Source of the DNA: Kappaphycus alvarezii
Lineage: Eukaryota > Rhodophyta > Florideophyceae > Gigartinales > Solieriaceae
DNA: 64,000 nucleotides
Assembly: GCA_002205965.3 (NCBI GenBank)
Contig: NADL03000058.1
Location: forward strand, 186,001-250,000
Reading direction: 5' to 3'
Of the stretch, positions 33,910 through 44,869 are shown in pieces. Made by a program: the position numbers and the translations under genes. The notes beneath the pieces are model-generated. The model saw only the letters and a list, made by a program, of their open reading frames with translations. It searched no databases and had not been told where the DNA came from. Each line of letters opens with the position of its first letter. Position 1 is the stretch's first letter.

Positions 33910-35011
33910 ATGGCCGCCTTTAACAAGGCCAATGCTCAGGCAACAGTGGCTCTCTGAGCAGGGAGAGCTGCGGAACAGTCCGCAGAGATGGATGAATTCA
34001 ACATTGACCCCGATCGAACACGGATTTTGATAAAGAAAATGACAGCTGCAGCCCGGTATTTGATTCTTTCTACTCTGCGGGTGGGTCCAAAATAATTGTG
34101 ACATGGAAACTTCAAATTCACGGCAATTTCAAACAATTTGGAGCAAATTTGCTGCAAATATTGACTCATTTTACAACGTGGGGAGAGGGGTGCGAAGCGA
34201 ATACACAGGAAAAGACTGCCTGTTTCTGATGATGGTTGTTCTAAAGCACAGCGGAGTGTGGGACTTTTTGGGTCGATATTTTCGAGTTAAGGGGCCCAAA
34301 TTTGAGATAATTGTGACGTCTTATATTTCGAAAATAACAATCCAATGTATGAGTATTGTGTTGATGGTTTTCTTCTTGACACCCTAACGCAACCGGTAAT
34401 TGAAGATGGCAAAGGGTTCAAGAATTTCCCACGTGCAAGGTACGCAAGTGATGTCACGTTTCAGCAGTCAAACAAACCATCGGGAAATTTAAAAGGAGGG
34501 CGTCGTTATTTCAGTGGGAAGCACAAAATTTATGGGTACAAAGTCGAAGTTTCTGTTCTGCCAATTGGCTTGGCTGTTGGATGCAGTGCAATTTTTAATG
34601 GTTCAGTACCAGATGTTGATATTTACCACCGCATGCGAGCTTGGCATGATGGTGCCCTTAGGAAATGTGAGGAGGAGGATGCAATAGTGGATGGGCGGAT
34701 TGGTTCAGAAAATACTCCGATCATTGGGCTGCGCTGTGTTACAAGGGTTATCAGGGGGCACGGAGTTTACTCGCACAGTTCATTCGAAGAAGAAACCTCG
34801 AAACGGTACTTTGAAGAGGAAATAAGAGCGCGATAATAGGTTCATTGCGTCTGACAGAATTATAGTGGAGAGTTGCTTTGCAAGAATGCGCTGTTTATTG
34901 AATATCATGGCAAGTATGTATAGATGGGGCAGCAGATGTATACGTTCTTGTTTGACGTTTCCTGGCGTTGAAAAGTTCACAAGTAAGCTGGTCTTCATTG
35001 CGCTCAGATGA
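33910..35011 (+). pseudogene. Harbinger-type DDE transposase (frameshifted)
   Basis: Plus-strand pieces in successive frames form one transposase. The N-terminal piece begins at ATG 33910 (MAAFNKANAQATVAL, then a stop). Next comes 34103-34387 (SKFAANIDSFYNVGRG; KDCLFLMMVVLKHSGVWDFL). The core is 34345-34836: RYASDVTFQQSNKPSG with the first Asp, YFSGKHKIYGYKVEVSVLP, and GSVPDVDIYHRM with the second Asp. In the next frame is CYKGYQGARSL (34.74 kb), matching the family DKGYxG motif. In another frame (34829-35011) is FIASDRIIVESCFARMR with the catalytic Glu and MYRWGSR. All three catalytic acids survive. At least four one-base shifts and one stop break the gene. It would cut and paste DNA at a 3-bp target in an active element; terminal inverted repeats were not convincingly found. 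Confidence 0.85.
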
Positions 35012-36289
35012 CCAAAAATTTTATAATAAGGTCAAGAAAAGGGTTTACAAAATAGGCGATGATGTACGCGCCAAGTGAGCTCGGGCGCAGGCAAAGTACA
35101 AGGCGAAGAGTGTGTGACTGATGGATATCAAGTATCGCTCGAGGAGGTGTTCTGCGGGCGTAACCGGACACGATGAAGATGAGGACATTGAGACTGAATG
35201 AGTATTTCAGTCCGTGGTTAATTGCGAATTTAATCATGAAGTGAGAAATGATGTGATTTCTAATTAAAAACTGTAGTGACTTGCAAATTGCCGCGATAAA
35301 TGCGTATTTCAATAAACGACAACGTATAGTCATGGTTTAAGTCCGAAAAAACTCAGTAAATACGCGAAGACCCAATCTTTCCGCATTTACTGAAGAAATG
35401 CCTCAAATAACTAGTATAACGGCTGACCGCTTATAAAGGAGTGATGGCACCGCACTACCCCCGGGGATCACCTCCACCACCAACAACATCATCAAACAAA
35501 ACAATCGAACCAAAATCCCTCACTCCTAGTAGTAAACCGATCTAAAATATCCGCGGGAACACCGTAAGTGTCCCCTTCACCTAAAGCGCCAGAAAAGCTC
35601 TAAATGGGACGCAACTTCGCGCCCCTTGCTTCAACCAGTGGCGAAAAAACATTTCGAAATTTAAAATTGTGCCCTCTTCTGTCATGTTGTCTTGACTTTC
35701 ATTTGATATTTCCTCTTTGTGCTCGCATGCGTCTTGGTAGTCGGTCTTGGTTGGTCTCCGGCTTCTTTTCCTCTGCCTTGGCGTCTTTAATCTTCTTGGT
35801 TTTTGTATTCGGTTGATTTCTCTCTGTGCCTTGGTCTGTAGTCTGGATCTGTGCTCTTCGTCTCGTTCTGTGGCTATCCTGCTACTGCTTCGTGCCTGGT
35901 CCAGCCGCTCTTATATCGTCGCTTAGTGGTTGGTCCGTTGCTTTCGTTACTCGAAGCTAGTTAATTTTTGCGGTCTCTTTTCATGGTAGTTCTTTGTTTT
36001 GCTAGATTATGGCTGTCCTGAATATACTGTTTACTCGATTTGGTTGTCCTGGTACTGGTCGTGTTGGAGGTTCGGGTTTGGCTACTCTGTTGTGGAATTT
36101 TTGCTACTTTGGTTCGCTCATCTGTGCCATTTTGTTTTAAAATCTAGCTTTCTTTGGTCACCCAGCTTTCTGGGTATCACTACAGGGTAACTTTTAACTA
36201 TTAAGTTAACATATAGCTTTATTGCATGTAAACAAAAAGTATCTAATATACTGACCAGTGAATTCTTAGTGTCTACGCTACGTAAACAT
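35012..36289. other. spacer, nothing firmly recognised
   Basis: Minus-strand 35333-35004 is open for 109 codons but is hydrophobic and motif-free. T-rich plus-strand ORFs at 35.6-36.2 kb look like composition artefacts. The spacer probably includes the 3' flank of the Harbinger element. Confidence 0.35.
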
Positions 36290-37755
36290 TTGGAGGACGT
36301 TGTTCGGTTCAGAGCTTGTCTCCTACGAGGAAGAGAACCCTACTCCTGCTCTCATCGATCAAGAGGCAGTGAGCAACGAGGAGGAAGTACCAGGGGAGTC
36401 TACTTTCTCTCCCGCAGCAACGTCTGGTGACAACCACCTCTCCACCCAGTAACGCCGGTAGTAAAATTCGATGCAGCAACATCCCCTTCCGGTCAATCTA
36501 TCAACATGGTTCCCTCTACTCCTACTCTGCCTCATCCCGTTTCATTTTCTGCTGCCTCTTCTCCTCCCCCGGATCGACCCTTCCGAATCCGGAAGCATAC
36601 CACCATCGCCGTAGCGTCCGCAACTCCGAGCAGCTGCGCCGCTCGCTCTCGTCAGCTAATACCTATAGAAAATCGACTGTCGCACCATACCTACAGAGTG
36701 GCACACGATCGTGTAAGAAAGAAGGAGAGAGGCAAATCATTAAAAGTCTTTTGCAAGCTGTGCTAGCGCAACTTTTCATCCTACCTGCAGCTTAGCGTCC
36801 ACAAGAATAGGAAAAACACATTTAAAAGATCTGAAAACTTGCACTAGTTTCACGCCCAAGCCTCCAGTTCAGAGGCGACCCTCCGAGACCGCCTGAACTG
36901 CGCTACCCTGCGCTTGGCCCCGGTATTACTTCCTCTCGCCCAAATTATACGCGATACACATGGGATTGCGCCCTGCCTCACCAAGTTTGTACAGGCGATC
37001 CGGGAGAGCACTGTCCACGAAGCCATTGATCGCTACTTGCGGAAGACACCCTCCCACGCGGAGGCCCCCAGGGTTTCCGGGGCCCATTTTACAATTCTGC
37101 GAAACACACAGCGGCCCTCTGGTACCTGAATAGGCTACCGCTAGACGCAGAGCCCCTTTCTATCCTCTCCGCTCTGAAGAATCACTTGGAACATTCCGCC
37201 GCACAGCGCTTGGCGCTCCAAGACCTCCTCGATCTTACCACTTCGGCCCTTCAGCGACGATGACCTCTACCTACCGATCCCTAGCCATGCGCTCTAGCGG
37301 ACCTTCCATATGGTCACACTTCTGCGTCGTAGAGATTCCATTCACAGGAGAGACCACGAGCTGAACCCACACACTCGCCCCCTTGCGGAGAGTGCCACCA
37401 GTTCCTTCGCTTACCGCCCTACGGAACCCCTGCTCCATAATGGAGACTACTAGTACGGTCCATATTCTCACGTCACCTCCCCATCCCGCGATCGAGGCTC
37501 CCACCACTCGCGCAGCTTGACGACGTCGATCACTGGGGGCCTATGAGCTCACCTCTGGCGCCCTTGCAGAGGTCGCCGTCGGTTCCTTCACTCACCGCCC
37601 TAAACATCGCCGAACCGGCTGGTTGCGATGCACCCGAACGCATGAGTGAAGGGGACAGTAAAGGAGTAGTTGGCACGACAAGGGATGGCAGGCCACCCAT
37701 GACGCCAATTGGGAGGCGCCCGTTTTTCGGAACAAGAACTAGCCTTAGATAGAGT
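36290..37755 (+). pseudogene. decayed gene with possible BED/C2H2-like finger
   Basis: Plus-strand pieces suggest one protein. An acidic start (ELVSYEEENPTPALIDQE; SNEEEVPGEST) is followed by a Ser/Pro-rich part (36506 on). Then HTYRVAHDRVRKKERGKSLK leads into FCKLC, stop, RNFSSYLQLSVHKNRKNTFK and ENLH, which has the Cx2C...H...H spacing of a BED-type finger (inference). Next is a helical part (APVLLPLAQIIRDTHGIAPC; FVQAIRESTVHEAIDRYL; LSILSALKNHLEHSA). A pair of related segments lies near 37.38 and 37.56 kb (about 35 bp each, CCCTTGC...TTCCTTC.CTTACCGCCCTA), suggesting an internal duplication. BED fingers are common in hAT-like transposases, but I see no hAT core. Confidence 0.3.
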
Positions 37756-38051
37756 CGCTGCCGGCCATACAACATCGGAATTCTGGAATTTATTGGAATT
37801 TTGAATTTGGCCGGATAAATCGGCGTGTTTTGAGCACCTCGTAGAGGGTCAAAAAGAAGACAAATATATCACGGCTGACACAAGTCTCCGACTTTCAGCA
37901 CGTCTAGCGAGCCCACCACTTCGAATCAAGCACTAAACCTGCACGTTCACTCGTAAACAATCAAGGCATTACGAAACAACCGCAACTTACTCGACGATGC
38001 AGCCACTTGCACATCGCGACTGGGGACCAGCTCGTGGGCTCCGATGGTCAC
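37756..38051. other. spacer between convergent coding regions
   Basis: Short region where the plus-strand decayed gene and the minus-strand protease-like ORF meet. Nothing recognised. Confidence 0.4.
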
Positions 38052-38735
38052 TCACGTAACATCATATCCGTCTCCACATAGGTTAAGGGTTTTTGCGGAA
38101 GACCGTAACGGCCAGAAATTTGCGCTATCCACGATTAGCTGGCAGTTTGCGTCGACGATTACGCAGTGCACAGCCGGTCCGTCTAGGAAAGCGATGAGGA
38201 CCCCTTTCTGAGCCATCGTCAGCGTCTCACACGACCGGGTTGCCATCGTCGCACACATCCCCGTCGGCATCTTCCGCGCTTCCAGTCGGAACCTGAAGCG
38301 CTGGAAAACGATTGAAACGGCACTTACTTTCGGACAAGACAATGCTGCTCCTTGAACTTGGTTGAAGAAGTGGCGAACTTCATCACGACAAAGGACGACG
38401 TCTATCGCGCTTACCAAGGCTGCAAGCCAGCAGCCTCTATCTCGCTGCGTCTTCCAAACGCGGCCGTAACTCTTGAAAAAGAGCTCCTTGCCGTTAGGAA
38501 TATCAGGTCGCGCCCCGGGGCTGGCCATCACCAGACGAACCCCGGCATTCCCGCGAAGAAATCCGACTATAGACGACTTCAATCTCATTTGAACCATTTC
38601 TTCTTCCTTGAGCTCGACTGAGCCGAATCGGACGACAGAACCGAAAAGCGGCACGTCCTCCGGTCGCACCAGCGGATATAGTAACGACGGCTTCCATAGC
38701 TCCTGCACGATGATCCCTGCAGAGTGCAGGTGCAT
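38052..38735 (-). CDS. 227-codon ORF with papain-like cysteine protease features
   Basis: This is the longest non-repetitive open frame in the window that does not belong to an LTR or non-LTR element. It begins MHLHSAGIIVQELWK. Upstream of the annotated Met, across a TGA at 38738-38736, the same frame stays protein-like to about 38880 (IILRAFVYSDGSARAHGF; YASRCNGGAHNAYFPF), so the true protein was longer. Residues about 95-110 read VWKTQRDRGCWLAALVSA, like the Gln...Gly-Cys-Trp active-site helix of papain-fold proteases. Near the C-terminus HCVIVDANCQLIVDS resembles their His strand followed by an acidic residue. It ends LCGDGYDVT. The Q, C, H, D order suits a papain fold, but the family is not identified; function is inference. 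It may belong to a large transposon together with the facing plus-strand gene. Confidence 0.5.
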   Translation of the reverse strand: MHLHSAGIIVQELWKPSLLYPLVRPEDVPLFGSVVRFGSVELKEEEMVQMRLKSSIVGFLRGNAGVRLVMASPGARPDIPNGKELFFKSYGRVWKTQRDRGCWLAALVSAIDVVLCRDEVRHFFNQVQGAALSCPKVSAVSIVFQRFRFRLEARKMPTGMCATMATRSCETLTMAQKGVLIAFLDGPAVHCVIVDANCQLIVDSANFWPLRSSAKTLNLCGDGYDVT

Positions 38736-38880
38736 TCACTTCACGTCAAACGGGAAGTACGCATTGTGCGCCCCTCCGTTGCACCGGGAGGCGTACATCA
38801 CTTCTTCGTTTAGCACAAAGCCATGGGCCCGGGCAGATCCATCGCTATACACGAATGCTCGCAGGATGATTGTGTTGTCC

Positions 38881-39723
38881 TCAGCGTCGGCGGATATTCC
38901 GCAATCTCCTCTGGTTCCACCCTTGGTACTTCCTCCGCCACACTCGGCCCCTCCCTCTCCGTATCCCTTCCCCCATCACTCAACCCGACCATCATGCGCG
39001 GGTGCTTTTCGGCCACCCCGTCGAAGGTCAGGCACCTCTTCTACTTCCTACCGCCTGCAGTTTGTCGCTGCTCGCGGACCGTGTGTCAGACAGCTTCCCA
39101 GCGGCAGGTAGACTGGAAAATATTGCTCGATGACGGTTCGCATTGGCGCGAGCCTGCTTACTGATTCGCTTAACCTACATGTTGAGATTGAAAGGAAAGA
39201 CATTCGATGGGAAAGGAGGGCATTGGTTGAGAAGGTATGCACGGAAGAGCGGGTTTGGTGATAGAAGGATTGATTTAGTGAAGACGTCTGTGGCAGTGGG
39301 CAGCTTCAAAAGATCAGAGCTGCTGCTCTTTAGTTATTTGCCTCTTTTCTTCTATGTACTATATCAGGCTGATTTAACGCACCAATTGACCTACGGCGCT
39401 GGAAAGTGAGGTTACAGATACTACTGTAAGTAGAGATGGCATCACCCGGTTCGTCTCTAGAAGGCACCCGAGCTTGTACGTACACTACGATGCACAACCC
39501 AACAAAGTCTACCAAGGAGCCTAGAACACCTGCCACCGGTATTTGAGAGAAACCACGGGCTCACTTATATCCGAAAATACTAGGTTCCTACCTTTTAGCT
39601 GGCGTCGATCCAGCCTTGTAGCGACCTTGAACCGGGTTATTTCCGTTTCTTGTTCCCCTCTGTTGACAACTTGTACAATCCATTTAAAGAGTTTCAAAAC
39701 ATAGGCTAACCTATTTTTCGATA
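38881..39723. other. 5' region of the protease-like ORF and spacer
   Basis: The minus-strand frame 39016-38810 (GLSDGGRDTEREGPSVAEEV; EPEEIAEYPPT) looks like the N-terminal part of the same protein one frame over. From 39.2 kb to 39.7 kb no feature is recognised. Confidence 0.3.
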
Positions 39724-40520
39724 TTTTAAATGTATAAATGTATAAATGTATAAATGTATAAATGTATAAATGTATAAATATAAATGTATAAATGTATAAA
39801 TGTATAAATGAATAAATGTAAAAATGTATAAATGTATAAATGTATAAATGTATAAATGTAAATGTATAAATGTATAAATGTAAAAAAAAATAAAAATATA
39901 AAAATAAAAAAATAATAAAATAAATAAAATAAAAAAATAAAAAAATAAAAAGATAAAAAGATAAAAAATAAAAAATAAAAAAATAAAAAATAAAAATTAT
40001 AAACATATAACATATAAACATAACATAAACATATAAAAATATAAAAATAAAAAATATAAAAATATAAAAATATAAAAAATAAAAATAAAAATATAAAAAT
40101 ATAAAATAAAAAATATAAAAATAAAAAATATAAAAATATAAAAATATAAAAATATAAAATATAAAAATATAAAAATATAAAAATATAAAAATATAAAAAT
40201 ATAAAAATATAAAAATAAAAAATAAAAAATAAAAAATATAAAAATAAAAAATATAAAAATATAAAAATATAAACATGTAAACATATAAACATGTAAACAT
40301 ATAAACATATAAACATATAAACATGTAAACATATAAACATATAAACATAAAACATATAAACATATAAAGTATAAACTTTTTAATTTTAAATAATAGAAAA
40401 ATAAAGAACTAAAAAAGTAAAGAACTAAAAAGTAAAGAACTAAAAAAGTAAGGAACTAACGAACTAACGAACTAAATAAACTGAAAAACCAAGAAAACAA
40501 GAAAACAAGAAACCAAAAAC
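39724..40520. repeat. AT-rich tandem-repeat tract with successive unit types
   Basis: About 800 bp of almost pure A/T with shifting units. TGTATAAA octamers (39729-39890) give way to AATAAAA-type runs (39890-40000), ATAAAAAT-type runs (40020-40270), AAACATAT/AAACATGT octamers (40271-40370), AAAGAACTAAA units (40400-40460), AACGAACT (40452-40480) and AAGAAAAC (40490-40515). The long minus-strand ORFs across it (Tyr/Ile/Phe/Leu repeats) are artefacts. Confidence 0.95.
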
Positions 40521-40839
40521 CAAAAAATAATGAAAGTCTGGGAAGAAACCCAGCTTGCGGTAATTGCTAGAGAGATTCGTGAAAACGTCGGTAGCGTAGA
40601 TACCGAATTACAACCTGGTTCATCGGAGGAACGCAGGGGAAAAAGGAAGGGCCCCACAAACCCAGGGTGAGGTTAATCCGTCTTAGACGCGCGGCTGAGC
40701 GTTAAACAGTGGGAACGACCGCAGAAGGGAGTGACGAAAGGAATAAGCTGAACGACCGATAACAGAGGACAGTTTACCGTTATGGAATTGTTCACAGGAA
40801 AAAGTGCCTTACTTTTACTGTCGGCCGTTGGGGTAGGCG

Positions 40840-40975
40840 GCGGCCTTATATATACGTCGACCGCGGGGTTTGACCTATCTACAGTAAGCGAATTAGTATC
40901 TAACTACTTACAGTCAGCTACATTACACTTTCAACTACAATAAATAACTATCACTGGCAATCCGGGTTGCAAGTG
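40840..40975 (+). promoter_or_regulatory. LTR-like end with TATA box and possible tRNA primer site
   Basis: CGGCCTTATATATACG (about 40841-40856) is a good TATA box. About 95 bp later the sequence ends ...TAACTATCA, then one base, then TGGCAATCCGGGTTGC at 40955. LTR retrotransposons commonly have LTR-CA, 1-2 bases, then TGG plus the complement of a tRNA 3' end. The complement here ends ...CCGGATTGCCA, plausible for a tRNA. The LTR start and a partner LTR were not found, so this is a candidate only. Confidence 0.3.
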
Positions 40976-42180
40976 GGTAACTAACTAATCCCGACCCCCG
41001 TAAACGGTCATCTTATTGTACCACCTTCGCAATTATAATACAATCTTCCTATCCTTAAAGTGGAACACGTCCCCATATTTCTGTATTTTCGCGCCGATCA
41101 CCTCTTTCTCCAGCTAACTGACCATCGGAACCATGCCGCCCGACCGCGAAGATTCAAATGTCCGGCGACCACTAAAATCCCTAGACGGTGACCATCATCC
41201 GCCGACCTCGGTACCGCGCTTACACACTACAACCAGGTCCATCCCGGTCCGGAAGAAGGTTCCGTGACCAGTATAGTAGCACAAAGTAGACCAAATTGTA
41301 ATGTTTGTGTTTTGGTCAATTTTTCAGTCACGGTCGTGCCCAGTTTGGGAAATGCGCATACAGTAGGCGCAAGGCATACTGGCCGACTTTCGTTCAGCTC
41401 TTTTTCGAAACTTCCTACTAACTCTGTGCTGACCAAGCTGGTTATGACCCGAGACTTTGAGCTGAAAAGATCACAGATGAAGAAAGAAGATTTGGGTTCC
41501 GAGACAGGGGATAAAATGAGTGGCGCAGGAGGTGGAGGAGAAGGAAAAGTAGATGCAAGAAGGGGAGTCGGAGAAAATAGTTCAACGGGAAGCGGAGTCG
41601 GAATCCTCAGTGCAGGGGGTCACCAGGAGGAGAAAGAACAGCATGCGAAGAGGAATGCTTAGTGAGAGAGCCTGGGTGTTGCACTTCACTTCACAGGCCT
41701 TACAGCTTTACACGAATTTACTTCAACTACTGTAATGTAGATTCAAACCACCGGTGACCTTACAACTAGGGCTACTATGCTTTCTATGTCATTAGATTTT
41801 TTCTTACAGTTCTGAACACAGCGTTTGACCCCATTGTTACACTTGGAATAGTTATGTGCTAGTTGCACACTGGGATGTTATATCACTGCTCTACCAATCA
41901 AACGTTCCCTTGCTATCCCATGCTACCTGGACAAATATACGTCTTACCCGTCGTCAGAGTATGTCACTAGTGCCAACTAAAATTCTGAAAGTGCTACTTA
42001 CGATACTATCAGGACTGTTTTACGGGAAAACCTTTGCATTCACTACTGTTGGACTACATTTTCCGTTAGTATGTAGCTATCTCTAGTTCGATATAAGCCC
42101 TGGTTTGGAGCGGCCGGCTTAACCCAGTTGTTGACACACAATGACGTAGGCAGGTACAATATCCCGTACGTTGAAACAAA
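40976..42180. other. spacer with unassigned ORFs
   Basis: Plus-strand 41264-41662 is open for 132 codons with a Gly/Lys/Glu-rich second half but no motif. An ATG at 41133 starts a 44-codon Arg/Pro-rich frame. These could be gag debris of the LTR candidate upstream. Nothing is recognised from 41.75 to 42.18 kb. Confidence 0.3.
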
Positions 42181-42285
42181 ACACTGTACAGTACTGTCGA
42201 GTGTTGGCCCACAACGCTGTCGATATGTACAGTAGCCCGCGCCTCAACACACATAATGTACTGTACCGTCGAGTACAGTAAACTC
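42181..42285. repeat. GTAC-rich cluster 6
   Basis: ACTGTACAGTACTGTCGAG and, 60 bp later, ATGTACTGTACCGTCGAGT. Both halves share CTGT(AC)CGTCGAGT-like words, suggesting a degenerate inverted or direct repeat. Confidence 0.7.
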
Positions 42286-42714
42286 TACATTACTAGGCGG
42301 AGTTCGATTTAGAGTTGCTAGACACCAACTTTGCCGGTGTGCGCGGGTAAGGTCGTCACACAACACTGTCAAATGCAACACCGTACCAGGCGAAGTTGAG
42401 ATCCAAAATTTGCCGGACTTTGAAATCCGAAACGTCAGCCGATAATCTAATTTCCGTGTCGCCCGGCGACACAGAGGGCCACTCATAAACCAAACTCGCC
42501 GGCGCTCCATGTCGGCGGGAAACCAGAGGACTAGTGTGCCCATCGTTTCGCCTTCGCCTTCCGACCTGTATCTTCATACCGTGACTACGTTGATCCGTTC
42601 TTCCTTTCGCGTATCACTTTCCTGGGATCCCCCTCAACCTTGTTCGACATTGGACTGTACCATATCGCGAACGTGCCAACACCAGTCAGCATCAACCAAA
42701 GTTTAAACCGCAGT

Positions 42715-43230
42715 TCAACCCAGATCTGCTCGTGTGCGCTTAAAACTCCACAATGGAGCAGAGGCAGGGGGTGCCGGAGGTGCCGGAGTAGGAGAGATCA
42801 AGTTGATGACTTGAAGTGGGGCAGCTCCTTTCGCAACCAGTTTTTTCGGACCCTTTGATTTCGACACACAGCTGGTAGAGACTGTAAGAGGCTTCAAAAG
42901 AAGCTTCACTGGTTCCTTGGACATCTTCTCGGCTGCAGACCTCTTTTTTTACCAAATGCCAGGATTCGTGGAAGAAATTCCTTTTCTTGACAGAGATATT
43001 CTTCTCCTGAAAGGGAGGAGGAAGAGCAACTACTTCTGGAGTAGTTGCAGTGGATGTTATCTCCCCGCTTTCATCGTCTAGCTAAATGGCAGAGCCGTCG
43101 ATAAAACGGCACTCAGGGTGAAGCTTCGGTTTCTCGGATGGAGACGGGACTTGAGCTGGTTCCAGGGGTTAGTCGTCGGTGATGAAGCGGTTGCATCGGA
43201 AGATGGGATCATCCGGGGATATCTCTATGC
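42715..43230 (-). pseudogene. unrecognised decayed gene, two stops and an A-run shift
   Basis: On the minus strand a frame reads GIEISPDDPIFRCNRFITDD, TAA, PLEPAQVPSPSEKPKLHPEC, RFIDGSAI, TAG, LDDESGEITSTATTPEVVAL, then NFFHESWHLVKK. At an A7 run (about 42945) the frame shifts to KMSKEPVKLLLKPLTVSTSC, SKGPKKLVAKGAAPLQVINL, a proline/alanine-rich stretch (SPTPAPPAPPASAP) and a TAG at 42715. Composition is clearly coding-like. No family is recognised; retroelement gag is one possibility. Confidence 0.4.
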
Positions 43231-44006
43231 CGCAACGGAATACGGAACGACAGATAACCACCAGAGATAGGGGTTACGAGGTTAGGCAGGGGCTGAGGAA
43301 GAAGCGCGGGAGAGATACGGAAAGCGAAATATCGAGAATGTTTGGACTCACTGTTGAAACAAGACACAGGCAAACCTAGGCATGTGACACAGAGACGAAA
43401 CAATAGCAACGACGAGTCGGGCCGCAAAACGGACAGAGTTCTGTGGTGCGGGAATGAAGAGCAACTACGGGCCGCAAAAGCAACTGAGGTGGGTAGTGAA
43501 GAGACGACGGGCGTTAGACAGGCCATAAGACAGAAGGTCAGTATATAGTGCAGAGACGACAGAAAAGCCACACCAAACCGAAAGCTTTTATTTCACTCTT
43601 GCGAGTTGTGTTTCTTCCTCCTAATACGGCGTGTAAGGTAGCCTCAAGGTGTGGTAGAACGAGCAAGGTCAGTGAGTGAGAGAGATAGAGGGGGAATCAA
43701 GAGTCGGTGAGCAGTGTTAGAAGCCTATTTCATGAACTGATATAGTAAACGAGAACGAGAGGAAGAAAAGGAGAACAGGAGAGAGTGAAATGGTGCGAGA
43801 GCGAAAGAGATTGAGAGAGAAAGAAGGGTGAGGGACCAAGAAGGAGAGATAAGAGAGAAGTTGGTGAGGAAATGTACGTAGGCAGAACAGGGAGGGAGAC
43901 CGAGGCTCACATAGACCTCGACTCCAGTCAACTGATTCTTCCAGATTGTCAAAGGAAGTTTCCCGAAGCCATTTAGACGAAGGTGAGAGGCTAACCCTAA
44001 ACCTGC
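43231..44006. other. spacer, partly GA-rich
   Basis: From 43.66 to 43.89 kb the plus strand is purine-rich (GAGAGAGAAAGAAGG-like words). Plus-strand ORFs at 43.18-43.55 kb are open but motif-free. Confidence 0.4.
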
Positions 44007-44035
44007 TTGAGCTGATCTGGTATAGATCAGCTCAA
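44007..44035. repeat. perfect 12-bp-stem hairpin
   Basis: TTGAGCTGATCT, five-base loop GGTAT, AGATCAGCTCAA. No T-run follows, so it is not an obvious terminator. It may be the junction of a short inverted-repeat element. Confidence 0.9.
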
Positions 44036-44869
44036 ACGTAAAGCACTGTACGGTGCATAAATGTAGCAGTCAAGTTCTAGGTTGGACAGTAAACTACAGT
44101 AATTTCTGTAAGCCTCTTTCCGAGCTGTAAGCTGTCAGCAAAGGCAACAGAAAATAATTAAACTAAATTTAATTGCTCCATTCACGGAAGATGGAGGCTG
44201 TTTAGAAGGATGGAAAGGGGTATTAAAAAAAGAGAGACGCTTTTCAGTCTCTATTGACTAGGTAATGACATCATTGTTGTCGCCTCTTAGTCTCTTTTTC
44301 TTCAATTTGAAATCTTTAAACTTTGAAAAGTTCAAATCTTGCAAGTAGATTTTGAAAGTGATCTTAGATATAGAATTTAAATTTATATCAAAATGGGTTA
44401 GCGGCAGAAAGATGCAAATTTATTAGATATTTGTGCTTGGAACAGCAAACTTAAGGTTAACGTCATTTCAATGTCGAAAATTGCTTTATGTTCACCATTG
44501 CGAATATACATATGTGTGCCGATCAATTTCAAAAGTACCCTATGGCAAATTAGATAGAACAGAAATATGGGCATTTCCGGTTATTGGACCGTTTTGGACC
44601 GAAAACCATAATTAAAGAAGATCTGCTTACCATTTGTTTCAGAAATAAATGTGTTGTTCCGAAGATATGGGCTTAAGATCCTATCCGTTTTAGGTCCACT
44701 TTATTATTCAAAATCTAAACTGCATGTAGAGCCCAGTCTGTGCCGTCACTAAAGTGTTTGCAATGTAAGTATCATCATCGGGATGATAACGATCGCATTT
44801 TTTCTTTTTCAAATAGACTTGCGGGGTTCCTTCTTGCGGAAAAGTAACATCACAAAGCCTACAGCTCCT
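44036..44869. other. spacer, AT-rich
   Basis: No protein-like frame other than weak minus-strand fragments downstream of the transposase-like gene. Confidence 0.35.

Noticed and set aside
33640..35395. Terminal inverted repeats for the Harbinger element (GTATTTACGCGG near 33650 and CGCATTTACTG near 35380)
   Set aside because: Only short, shifted words match; no consistent pairing or 3-bp target duplication was found.
38608..39164. Plus-strand ORFs of 113 and 167 codons
   Set aside because: Opposite-strand shadows of the GC-rich minus-strand protease-like gene; Ser/Pro/Arg-rich with no motif.
39521..40363. 280-codon minus-strand ORF rich in Tyr, Ile, Phe and Leu
   Set aside because: Translation of A/T tandem repeats; all three minus frames are open for the same reason.
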